This document shows positions 1 to 5,947 of a stretch of 11,922 bases of DNA, in pieces. The stretch comes from Bacillota bacterium. GTDB taxonomy: Bacteria > Bacillota > Sulfobacillia > JAJZIM01 > JAJZBP01. The translations under genes were made by a program, and so were the position numbers. The first letter of the stretch is position 1; the number at the start of each line of letters is the position of its first letter. The notes under the pieces are model-generated. The model saw only the letters and a list, made by a program, of their open reading frames with translations. It was not told the DNA's origin and ran no database searches. The stretch lies in the NCBI GenBank assembly GCA_021798855.1, contig JAJZBP010000045.1:1-11922 (forward strand), written 5' to 3'.

Positions 1-21
1 AGAATTCCTTCCGGACGGGGC

Positions 22-38
22 GGGTTGCCAACCCTTTT
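22..38 (+). terminator. Weak terminator-like hairpin
   Basis: GGGTT (22-26) pairs with AACCC (30-34) across a 3-nt loop and is followed by TTTT (35-38). The stem is only 5 bp, so this is a weak intrinsic-terminator candidate that could end a gene lying left of the window. Confidence 0.25.
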
Positions 39-296
39 GGGTCATGTATTCGCCGCCATTGACGGAATACCTTTATGGCGCGGTAGCCTTCATCGGCGGT
101 AAATCGGGCGGCGGGGGGGGCGAGCGACGGTCCCGGCACCACGGGTGGCGCCTGCGCAAGGCTCGAGGTCAGTTTCTTGCCCGCGGACGCTCCTCGGCGC
201 AAAAGCTGCCTGCGTCAAGATTCAGGCGACGGGCGGGTGTGCGGAGGCGAATCCTTCCTTGTCGATTCGGAAGAGTCAGATACCCGAAAGGGCGAG

Positions 297-373
297 TTTG
301 CAAGTCGTCCGGGAATCAACGCGGGACGACATTGGTAAGGCTTCGCGGCGAAATTAGTCGGGAGACTTGCAAA
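297..373. repeat. 10-bp perfect inverted repeat enclosing a second 7-bp stem
   Basis: TTTGCAAGTC at 297-306 is the exact reverse complement of GACTTGCAAA at 364-373. Inside it, GTCGTCC (304-310) pairs with GGACGAC (324-330) around a 13-nt loop. The two stems share positions 304-306 and so are partly exclusive. The right arm runs into eight As (371-378) and lies about 18 bp before the -35 box at 391. It could be a regulator-binding dyad, a folded RNA or an origin-like site. It is not a terminator in either direction, because no T-run follows the stem on either strand. Confidence 0.5.
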
Positions 374-390
374 AAAAACGGATCTGTCGC

Positions 391-420
391 TTGACAATAA
401 AAACCATATTATGCTAAGAT
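391..420 (+). promoter_or_regulatory. Strong sigma-A type promoter
   Basis: A consensus -35 box TTGACA (391-396) is followed after an 18-bp spacer by TAAGAT (415-420). The TGC just before the -10 gives an extended -10 (TGnTAAGAT). The region is AT-rich inside otherwise GC-rich DNA. Transcription should start near 427 and read rightward into the VirB2-like gene. It is the clearest promoter in the window and probably drives at least the first genes of the cluster. Confidence 0.85.
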
Positions 421-426
421 ACCCTA

Positions 427-547
427 TGGACGCGAAAAAACCTGCACCGAACAGATTCGCGCCGAGAAAAGCACAGTCAACCGGGAAGTGTCATGCAAAT
501 CCCGCAGGGTTGAGCTTTGGCGAAAGTCGGGGAAGGAGGAAAGGCGG
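427..547 (+). promoter_or_regulatory. 5' leader of the pilin gene with an early dyad
   Basis: About 120 nt separate the predicted transcription start from the GTG at 548. Near its 5' end CGCGAA (431-436) pairs with TTCGCG (456-461) around a 19-nt loop, which could stabilise the mRNA. The leader ends in AAGGAGG (533-539), 8 nt before the start codon. I see no known riboswitch motif. Confidence 0.4.
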
Positions 548-976
548 GTGGCTTGGTTGAACGGCAGGAAGTTTCGACCAAGGAGGGACGCGGAGCGACG
601 ACAAGGTATACCTCGGCGCGGTGGAGGCGGGCGAGCAGGCTTTTTTTTTATGGCCGGCGGGTTGAGTGCGGTTTTGGTCACCCTTATATGTTGGGCGCCG
701 GCAGCGGTTATGGCAGCCACCCCTCCCATCGGTGGTCAGGCCGGAGCCACCATCATTCAACTGTTGAACAACGTGGTGTCCTGGTTCCAGTACTTGGCCG
801 GCGGGGTTTCCACCGCGGTCCTGGCGTATGGGGCCATCAAATACATGTTTGCCCATAGTCCGCATTCCGCCGAAGAAGCCCGGCGGATCCTCACCGTCGC
901 GGTGCTCGGTCTGGTGGTGGCCCTCCTGGCGCCGACCATCATTTCACTGGTGACGTCCCTGATTCCAGCCGGTTGA
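548..976 (+). CDS. TrbC/VirB2-like conjugative pilin
   Basis: Product of 142 aa. The GTG start at 548 is chosen because AAGGAGG (533-539) sits 8 nt upstream; an in-frame GTG at 488 extends the frame but has no ribosome binding site. The N-terminus is long and very basic (residues 7-29, rich in Arg), then a hydrophobic stretch (31-56) ends in VMA-A, a plausible signal-peptidase site after residue 56. The mature part (about 86 aa) has two hydrophobic helices (about 69-101 and 114-139) joined by a short polar loop (HSPHSAEEARR). That is the usual VirB2/TrbC layout: long leader and two-helix pilin. VirB2 pilins form the T4SS pilus or channel filament. The assignment fits the VirB6-like and VirB4-like genes downstream. 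A run of nine Ts (641-649) encodes Phe32-34, and the ATG at 650 right after it is a possible weak internal start. Confidence 0.75.
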   Translation: MAWLNGRKFRPRRDAERRQGIPRRGGGGRAGFFFMAGGLSAVLVTLICWAPAAVMAATPPIGGQAGATIIQLLNNVVSWFQYLAGGVSTAVLAYGAIKYMFAHSPHSAEEARRILTVAVLGLVVALLAPTIISLVTSLIPAG

Positions 977-1047
977 CGGGCGGGTGAGGAGGGCTTTCCA
1001 AAGGGGGCAAGACCGGGTAAAATGGGGAGGCAAGGCAGGTGAGCACC

Positions 1048-1518
1048 ATGGCGGATATGTCCGTCAATTGGCAGGAAGAATACCTTCATCAGCTTGGTGA
1101 AGGGATTTCCGACCTGCGCTCCAGGTTCGGCAGGCTTGAGGACCGAGTCCATAATATTGAAACCAACATGGTGACCAAGGAAGACCTGCGTCGGCTGGAG
1201 GCTGCCGGTAAGGAAGGCCTGGGTCGGCTCGAAGCTGCCGGTAAGGATGACCTGAGTCGGGTTGAGACTGCCATCAAGCAAGACCTGAGTCGGCTGGAGG
1301 CTGCCGGCAAGGAAGGCCTGGGTCGGCTCGAAGCTGCCGGTAAGGATGACCTGAGTCGGGTTGAGGCTGCCATCAAGCAAGACCTGAACCGAGTGGAGAC
1401 CAGATTGGACCGTTTGGAGACCAAGGTGGACCGGTTTTACTGGTTTTTAATCGGGATCCTGGGAACGACTCTTGCCAGTCTGGCGGTGGCCATCATCGGC
1501 CTGCTCAAGCATCCCTAG
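1048..1518 (+). CDS. Hendecad-repeat coiled-coil protein with C-terminal membrane anchor
   Basis: Product of 156 aa. Two starts are possible: ATG 1048 (AGGTGA 5 nt upstream) or GTG 1039 (GGGGAGG 8 nt upstream), which adds three residues. Residues 44-120 are seven consecutive 11-residue repeats of the type KxDLxRLEAAG or KxDLSRVExAI, a hendecad pattern expected to form a long right-handed or straight coiled coil. A heptad-like piece (DRLETKVDR) then leads into one hydrophobic helix (about 130-152) and a short Lys-His-Pro tail. The coil followed by a C-terminal anchor resembles XhlA-like and other small phage or mobile-element membrane proteins, but I cannot name a family firmly. It lies about 70 bp after the VirB2-like gene and is probably co-transcribed. 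A role as spacer or scaffold at the membrane is inference. Confidence 0.7.
   Translation: MADMSVNWQEEYLHQLGEGISDLRSRFGRLEDRVHNIETNMVTKEDLRRLEAAGKEGLGRLEAAGKDDLSRVETAIKQDLSRLEAAGKEGLGRLEAAGKDDLSRVEAAIKQDLNRVETRLDRLETKVDRFYWFLIGILGTTLASLAVAIIGLLKHP
1192..1389 (+). repeat. Two near-identical 99-bp tandem repeats inside the coiled-coil gene
   Basis: Copy 1 (1192-1290) and copy 2 (1291-1389) differ at only a few positions, for example T/C in a GGTAAGG/GGCAAGG context, A/G in GAGACTG/GAGGCTG, and at the last two bases. Each copy encodes 33 residues, that is three hendecads, so duplication keeps both the reading frame and the coiled-coil register. Confidence 0.9.
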
Positions 1519-1561
1519 ATTTTAGAACGCTAAAGTCCGATACTTGGAAATTCGCGAAAGG

Positions 1562-1841
1562 CCTACAGCAATGCGGGTCTTTTTGCTGTCACAACCACGG
1601 TGGTCGGTCCGCGCGCCGCTACGGAAACCCGGCGGACTTTGAACCGCGAAGGTTCCGGACCCGGTGATCAACGTCCGCGCCGGGGGTGGTTTCCACCCCA
1701 TACGGGAGCGGCGAAGCCTCCTCTCGCCCAAGGATCTGGAGTTAATTCGCCGGTTTCCCTGAGACCGGGCCAAGGCTCCGGGGCAAAGCTCGTCCAACCT
1801 ACCGGATAAAGCTCCACGACGGACCTGCGGCAATGCGGGTC
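1562..1841 (+). repeat. Imperfect 18-bp direct repeat, 262 bp apart
   Basis: CCTACAGCAATGCGGGTC (1562-1579) recurs as CCTGCGGCAATGCGGGTC (1824-1841), 16 of 18 identical. In both places it is followed by a T5 run, then GGTCCGCGC, then CGGAA, but with different spacing. The second copy looks like a compact version of the first. Both ends lie in the non-coding stretch. Confidence 0.6.
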
Positions 1842-1850
1842 CTGGTTTTT
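1821..1850 (+). terminator. Terminator-like hairpin with T5 tail
   Basis: GGACCTGC (1821-1828) pairs with GCGGGTCC (1835-1842), 8 bp with one T-G wobble and the loop GGCAAT. TGG and TTTTT (1846-1850) follow. It could end the pilin/coiled-coil transcript or act as an attenuator for the VirB6-like gene. The ATG at 1833 lies within this hairpin, which argues against that ATG as a start. Confidence 0.4.
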
Positions 1851-1901
1851 GGTCCGCGCCCGGAAGCGTCAGCCAATCACAATTATGGGGGGATCGCCGC
1901 G

Positions 1902-2771
1902 GTGGAACAGTACCTTTTGCAGATGTTCACCGGCCTTTTGAGCGGGATCGTGAAAGAACTGGCCCGGGACTGGACCAACGGCACCACGGCCGTCCTTCAG
2001 GTGACGGTCTTTCGCGCGTTCACCCTGGGAGCGGCGGCCGAAACCGTTTGGGCCTACAGCCGCGACGTGTCCCTGGCCTTCCTGGCCGCCGTCCTGGTCT
2101 ACGGCGTCTTCCGCTCCATGTTCGCGGCGGCGGGCGGCGCGGCCACCACACCCCTGGCCCTCATCCCCCGGGCGATGCTGGGCGCCGTCATGATCGCCTA
2201 CAGCTTCCAACTGGTGGCCTTCCTCCTTCAGGTCAACAACGTTTTCGTCGCCTCGGTCATCCGGGCGGCGGGTGGCCTGCGCATCGAAAACCTTCTGGCC
2301 GGCGGTCTCTCCGACGGCCTCCTCTTTTTGGTCATGGGCCTGTGCCTCCTCCTGGGGGTGGTCTACCTGGTCCTGACCTATTACGTGCGCGGGGCGGAAA
2401 TCGTCCTGCTGACGGCCCTGCTCCCCTTGGCCGGCGCCCTGTGGACCCTGGAGGAGGCAGCCCAAATCTGGAGCGCGGTCCTGGGCGAGATCCTGGTCCT
2501 GATTTTCTTCCAGAGTGGTCAGGCCTTGGTCTTTTGGCTCTTCTTGGGGTTGGGGGTCGGCCAAGGGCCGACAGGGGCCGGGGCGACGCTCGACCACTAC
2601 ATGACGGCCCTCGCCGGCATCTGGGTGGCCATCAAGGTTCCCGGACTCTTGCGGAACCTCCTCGGCTCCAGGACCGGCGGCCACGGCAATTGGCTGAGGG
2701 CCGTCTACCTGCTTTCCTGGACGGCGCAGGAGGCCCTGGAGGCCGCCGGGACGGCGATGGGAGTTCTTTAA
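1902..2771 (+). CDS. TrbL/VirB6-like polytopic membrane protein of a T4SS
   Basis: Product of 289 aa from GTG 1902, chosen because a GGGGGG run (1887-1892) lies 9 nt upstream and the product then starts with a plausible amphipathic segment (VEQYLLQMFTGLL). The frame is open to ATG 1833, but that start has no ribosome binding site and sits in a hairpin. About six hydrophobic segments are visible (roughly residues 56-76, 86-112, 140-162, 166-182, 192-220 and 232-250), with a short polar C-terminus. Topology, size and position directly before a VirB4 gene match the TrbL/VirB6 family, which forms the inner-membrane channel of conjugative T4SS. Sequence in this family is poorly conserved, so the call rests on topology and context. 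The stop is 1 nt before the next start, implying translational coupling. Confidence 0.7.
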   Translation: MEQYLLQMFTGLLSGIVKELARDWTNGTTAVLQVTVFRAFTLGAAAETVWAYSRDVSLAFLAAVLVYGVFRSMFAAAGGAATTPLALIPRAMLGAVMIAYSFQLVAFLLQVNNVFVASVIRAAGGLRIENLLAGGLSDGLLFLVMGLCLLLGVVYLVLTYYVRGAEIVLLTALLPLAGALWTLEEAAQIWSAVLGEILVLIFFQSGQALVFWLFLGLGVGQGPTGAGATLDHYMTALAGIWVAIKVPGLLRNLLGSRTGGHGNWLRAVYLLSWTAQEALEAAGTAMGVL

Positions 2772-2772
2772 C

Positions 2773-5484
2773 GTGCGCTACCGGATTCCCGGGGAAACGA
2801 AGCAGACCTACCGGATCTTCGGGCCTTTCACCGTGGGCCAATTCCTATGTTTGGCTGCGGGCGGTTTGGCCGCCTGGGGACTGTTGCGCCTACCCCTGCC
2901 CGCGATTCTTCGTTTCCTGGGGGGAGGGGTGGCGCTGGGGGTGGGCATGGCCCTGGGCTTTTTGGAGCCGGAAGGGGAAAAAGCTCCTCTGTGGCTCTGG
3001 CGGATCTGCCGTTATTGGCGGCGGCAGCGCACGGTGCGCTACGGCTTCGGGAAGGACGGGGGGGTTTCCACCCAGGAGATCGTTGCCTTGGGGGGAATCG
3101 GCGGGGGCGTCCTGCGGACGGGTGACCGTCAAGCCCGGGTGTTCCAGGTGGGCGCTGTCAACTTCGACCTGAAGAGCGACGCTGAAAAGGAGACCTGCCT
3201 GGTTGCCTACCGCGAGTTTCTCAACTCCCTGTCTTTTCCCGTGCAGATGTTGGCCTTCACCAAGGTTAAGCGTCTGGATTCCTACCTGGAATTTCTACGG
3301 GTGGCGGCCGGGCGGGAGGACATCCCGTCCCTGGGATGGCACGCCGCGGCCCAGTTGCGCTTCGTCCAGGGGCTTTTGGCCACCCGGAGGATCCTCACTC
3401 ATCAGCATTTCTTGGTCGTCTGGGAGGAGAACCAAGAAGAGGCCGGCGGCCGCTTGGCTGAAAGAAAGCTGGCGGTGGAAAAAGGGCTGGTCCGCTTGGG
3501 CCTCAGTCCGCGCCTTTTGGGTGAAGGGGAACTGACGGAAATGTTGGCGACGGTTTGGAGCGGCACTGCCGGAACGGGAGAGGACTTCACCGGTTACCTG
3601 ACGCCGGGTTGTGCTCGGTCCTCCGGGGGGACGGTGGAGTTGGCCAGGGGAGTGCCGGCCCTTGCCGACCTGCTGGCTCCCGATTCCCTCGAGGTGAAAC
3701 CAGATCACCTGCGCGTCGGTGAACGCTTTGCCCGCACCCTGGCGGTGATCGGCTACCCCCGGGAGGTGAGCGGCGGTTGGCTGGACGGTCTTTACGCCTT
3801 TCCCGCCGACCTGCGGATCAGCGCGGTGGTCGAACCGCTTGACTCAAGGACCGCCGTGCGCCAGCTGACCGAGCAATTGAAGTACCACCAGGGAGCCATC
3901 CTGGCCGACCAGCGCCAGGGTCGGGTGCCTGATCCCTATCTCCAGGCCGCCTTCGAGGATGCGCGCGACCTGCGGGACCGGTTGGCCCGCAGTCAGGTGC
4001 GCATTTTTCAATACCACTTAGAAGTCACCATTTGGGCCGATTCCCTGGAGGAACTCGATCGCCGGACCAAAGAGTTGGAGAGCGAGATGGGAGGCAAGCT
4101 TCTGATCTGGAGGCGTTGCCGCCTGCAGCAACTGGAGGCTTTTCGCACCACCTTGCCCGCCGGCGAAGAGACGGTGGCCCGCCGGCGCAACCTGGACTCC
4201 TTTTCGCTGTCCACCACCTTTCCCTTCGTTTCCGGGGAACTGGCTCAAAGCGGCGGGGACATCTGGGGGCTCAACCAGAGCAATAATTCCCTGGTCCTCC
4301 TGGACCGTTTCAGCTTCATGTCGCCCCACACGGTGACCGTGGCCGCCTCGGGGGCGGGGAAGAGTTACTGGCTCAAGTACCTCCTGACCCAAAGCCGCTT
4401 CCGACGGGAGGGGGGTATCGTTTTGGACGCTTCGGATCGCGAGTACCAGGGGTGGTGCGAAGCCCTGGGGGGGCAGTATGTCCGTTTGGGGGTGGGAAGC
4501 CCGGATCACGTCAACCCGCTGGAGATCTCCCCCCCGGCGGCTCGCCGCCGCTCAAAACAGGACGGGAAGCCCCTCAGCCGGAAGGCCGTCTACCTGAGGG
4601 GTCTTTTGCAACTGCTGGTGCCGGACCTGACCCCCGCCGAGTTGGCTTTCCTGGATGGCGTTTTGTTCCGCCTGTATCGGCGATACGGTTACGAGGACAC
4701 CTGGGATTCCTTTTTCCAGGAACCGAATCTGACCAGCGTGGGGAAAGGGGGGATGCAGTTTTACCTACAGCCGCGGGCGAAGCCCATGCCCACCCTGGGT
4801 GACTTGGTGGAGGTGTTGCGGGGGAGCGCCGACGGGAGGCGGATGGCCACCCTGCTGGACCCATTTGTCGCCGGTAGCCTGGCGCTCTTCAACGGGGAGA
4901 CGTCCGTGGACCTGGGAGCCGAGGTGGTGGTTTTCGACGTTCACGAAGTGGTCACCGGGCATCCGGATCTGGCGGCGCCGAGTTATTTCATCCTGACCGA
5001 GTTCGTCTGGCAGCGGTTGCGGGCGGGAAAACGGCGCCGGGTGGTGGCCATCGATGAGGCCCACTACCTGTTGGGACACGCGCCGACGGCGGCTTTCGTC
5101 GAGGGACTCTTCCGGGCTTCCCGCAAGCTGGGGGCGGGGATCTCTTTGATCACCCAGAGCATCCACGACTTTTTGGGACGCGAGGACAACGGCGGCAAGG
5201 CGGCCCGGGCCTGTTTGGCCAACGCGCCCCTGGTGTTGCTGATGAAGGCCAACAACCAGGAGGAGGTGGAGACCATGGGTGATTTCTTTTCCCTGAGCCA
5301 ACGGGAGAAGGAATTTCTGGCCGCCGCCCGCCGGGGGGAGGGTCTGCTGCTGGCCGGCAGCCGACGGGTGGCCCTGAAGGTTGAGGTGCCGCCGGAACTG
5401 CATCGGTTGATCACCACCGATCCGGGAGAAGTGGCCAAGTTGGAGGAAGAAATGGAAGACATAGAAAGGGGGGAACCGGCCTGA
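2773..5484 (+). CDS. VirB4-family T4SS ATPase with N-terminal PrgI-like membrane domain
   Basis: Product of 903 aa, GTG start 1 nt after the VirB6-like stop. Residues 1-90 match the PrgI pattern: YRIPGETKQTYRIFGPFTVGQ followed by two hydrophobic helices (about 21-40 and 43-64) and a basic stretch. The rest is a VirB4/TraC-type protein with a C-terminal HerA/FtsK-like ATPase. Walker A is AASGAGKS (residues 524-531), where the usual first Gly is Ala. Walker B is VVAIDEAH (757-764) with Asp761 and Glu762. A downstream ITQS segment contains the conserved Gln795. The C-terminal part (LVLLMKANNQEEVE, then FFSLSQREKEFL) is also typical. VirB4 proteins energise pilus assembly and substrate transport on the inner face of the membrane. 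Fusion to PrgI anchors the ATPase directly. The VirB4 call is firm; the PrgI call rests on the N-terminal motif. Confidence 0.93.
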   Translation: MRYRIPGETKQTYRIFGPFTVGQFLCLAAGGLAAWGLLRLPLPAILRFLGGGVALGVGMALGFLEPEGEKAPLWLWRICRYWRRQRTVRYGFGKDGGVSTQEIVALGGIGGGVLRTGDRQARVFQVGAVNFDLKSDAEKETCLVAYREFLNSLSFPVQMLAFTKVKRLDSYLEFLRVAAGREDIPSLGWHAAAQLRFVQGLLATRRILTHQHFLVVWEENQEEAGGRLAERKLAVEKGLVRLGLSPRLLGEGELTEMLATVWSGTAGTGEDFTGYLTPGCARSSGGTVELARGVPALADLLAPDSLEVKPDHLRVGERFARTLAVIGYPREVSGGWLDGLYAFPADLRISAVVEPLDSRTAVRQLTEQLKYHQGAILADQRQGRVPDPYLQAAFEDARDLRDRLARSQVRIFQYHLEVTIWADSLEELDRRTKELESEMGGKLLIWRRCRLQQLEAFRTTLPAGEETVARRRNLDSFSLSTTFPFVSGELAQSGGDIWGLNQSNNSLVLLDRFSFMSPHTVTVAASGAGKSYWLKYLLTQSRFRREGGIVLDASDREYQGWCEALGGQYVRLGVGSPDHVNPLEISPPAARRRSKQDGKPLSRKAVYLRGLLQLLVPDLTPAELAFLDGVLFRLYRRYGYEDTWDSFFQEPNLTSVGKGGMQFYLQPRAKPMPTLGDLVEVLRGSADGRRMATLLDPFVAGSLALFNGETSVDLGAEVVVFDVHEVVTGHPDLAAPSYFILTEFVWQRLRAGKRRRVVAIDEAHYLLGHAPTAAFVEGLFRASRKLGAGISLITQSIHDFLGREDNGGKAARACLANAPLVLLMKANNQEEVETMGDFFSLSQREKEFLAAARRGEGLLLAGSRRVALKVEVPPELHRLITTDPGEVAKLEEEMEDIERGEPA

Positions 5485-5550
5485 CAGCGGGACGGACGGT
5501 GGACGGTGCCACACCGAGCCGCTTGCGTTGCTGATCGGGCCGACGTAAAG

Positions 5551-5889
5551 ATGAATCAGGTTGTCTTAATCGGGCGACTCGCCCAAGATCCACGCCTCAG
5601 TTACACCCAGGAGGGGGTGGCCGTGGGAGAGTTCACCCTGGCCGTCGGACGCCCGGGGCGAAGCGGGGATGCCGAGAAGAAGGCGGATTTCATCGACGTG
5701 GTCGTCTGGCGGAAACTTGCGGAAGCCTGTGGTGAATATCTGGGACGGGGCCGGAAGGTGGCCGTGCAGGGGCACTTGGAGATTCAGAAGTACCAGAAAG
5801 GGGAAGAGGACAAGAAGGCGGCCAAGGTGGTGGCCTGGCAGGTGCAGTTCTTGGAAGGGGCGCGGGAAAAGGGGAAGGATGCCTCGTGA
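5551..5889 (+). CDS. ssb: Short single-stranded DNA-binding protein (OB fold only)
   Basis: Product of 112 aa. ATG 5551 is chosen because the protein then begins MNQVVLIGRLAQDPRL, the standard SSB start. The ribosome binding site is weak (GTAAAG), and an in-frame GTG at 5506 would add 15 unlikely residues. The OB fold is seen in order: MNQVVLIGRL, VGEFTLAVGR, DFIDVVVWRKLAEACGEYL, GRKVAVQGHLEI and AKVVAWQVQFLE. The chain stops soon after and ends in basic residues (AREKGKDAS). The acidic, Pro-Phe-ending tip that housekeeping SSBs use to recruit partners is missing, so this is probably a secondary SSB serving the cluster. It lies between the VirB4 and TadZ genes on the same strand, suggesting single-stranded DNA passes through or is met by this apparatus (inference). 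Confidence 0.9.
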   Translation: MNQVVLIGRLAQDPRLSYTQEGVAVGEFTLAVGRPGRSGDAEKKADFIDVVVWRKLAEACGEYLGRGRKVAVQGHLEIQKYQKGEEDKKAAKVVAWQVQFLEGAREKGKDAS

Positions 5890-5894
5890 AGGGA

Positions 5895-5921
5895 CGCCGG
5901 GGGGAGGCACTCCCCCCGGTG
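5895..5921 (+). promoter_or_regulatory. Very stable hairpin between ssb and the TadZ-like gene
   Basis: CCGGGGGGA (5897-5905) pairs perfectly with TCCCCCCGG (5911-5919) around the loop GGCAC. A G-T and a C-G pair extend it to 11 bp. No T-run follows (GGCATAATTGC), so it is not a standard intrinsic terminator. It could protect the upstream mRNA from 3' decay or modulate translation of the next gene, whose ribosome binding site begins 11 nt later. Confidence 0.6.
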
Positions 5922-5947
5922 GCATAATTGCAAGGAGGATGAAGAGG

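Larger units (their letters stand above)
1..390. other. Non-coding region upstream of the cluster, with several dyads
   Basis: No open frame here looks like a protein; the short ORFs are Arg/Gly/Ser-rich, lack good ribosome binding sites and match no family I know. The stretch holds several short inverted repeats: a 5-bp stem with four Ts at 22-38; two interleaved 6-bp dyads at 46-80; nested 5-bp stems 179-183/230-234 and 186-190/212-216; a CCC-GAAA-GGG tetraloop hairpin at 283-292; and a 10-bp dyad at 297-306/364-373. It may hold the end of an upstream transcript, a structured leader or RNA, or a DNA site used by the transfer machinery. I cannot assign it to a known RNA family. GC-rich DNA makes short stems by chance, so only the 297-373 dyad stands out. 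Confidence 0.5.
1519..1901 (+). other. Non-coding stretch before the VirB6-like gene, rich in hairpins
   Basis: No ORF here looks real; the 69-aa frame at 1600-1809 is low in hydrophobic residues and lacks a ribosome binding site. The region contains an A/T hairpin just after the upstream stop (TTTAG/CTAAA, 1521-1534), a GAACC/GGTTC hairpin near 1640, a GGGGTGG/CCACCCC hairpin with a 3-nt loop near 1684-1700, an imperfect direct repeat (1562-1579 and 1824-1841), and a terminator-like hairpin at 1821-1850. I checked by eye for cobalamin, FMN, TPP, SAM, T-box and c-di-GMP motifs and found none. A structured mRNA leader or attenuator is possible. Confidence 0.45.

Noticed and set aside
120..390. 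c-di-GMP or other known riboswitch
   Set aside because: A CGCAAAAGC stretch recalls the GEMM core, but the paired GGGCAAACC-type half and the tetraloop receptor are missing. No other known motif fits by eye.
488..547. Earlier GTG start for the VirB2-like pilin
   Set aside because: No ribosome binding site, while GTG 548 has AAGGAGG at ideal spacing.
757..1380. Minus-strand frame with repeated peptide (LTGSFEPTQ type)
   Set aside because: The repeats simply mirror the hendecad DNA repeats of the + strand coiled-coil gene.
1192..1389. CRISPR array
   Set aside because: The repeats are tandem, without unique spacers, and are coding.
1869..2684. 271-aa minus-strand frame
   Set aside because: Antisense shadow of the VirB6-like gene; full of Gln, Asp, Glu and Gly with no fold pattern or ribosome binding site.
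2048..3172. 374-aa + strand frame
   Set aside because: Pro/Gly/Arg-rich shadow of the VirB6-like and VirB4-like genes in another frame.
5669..5947. Upstream extension of the TadZ-like gene
   Set aside because: It overlaps ssb in another frame and is Arg/Gly-rich; the ribosome binding site at 5932-5938 supports the start at 5948.
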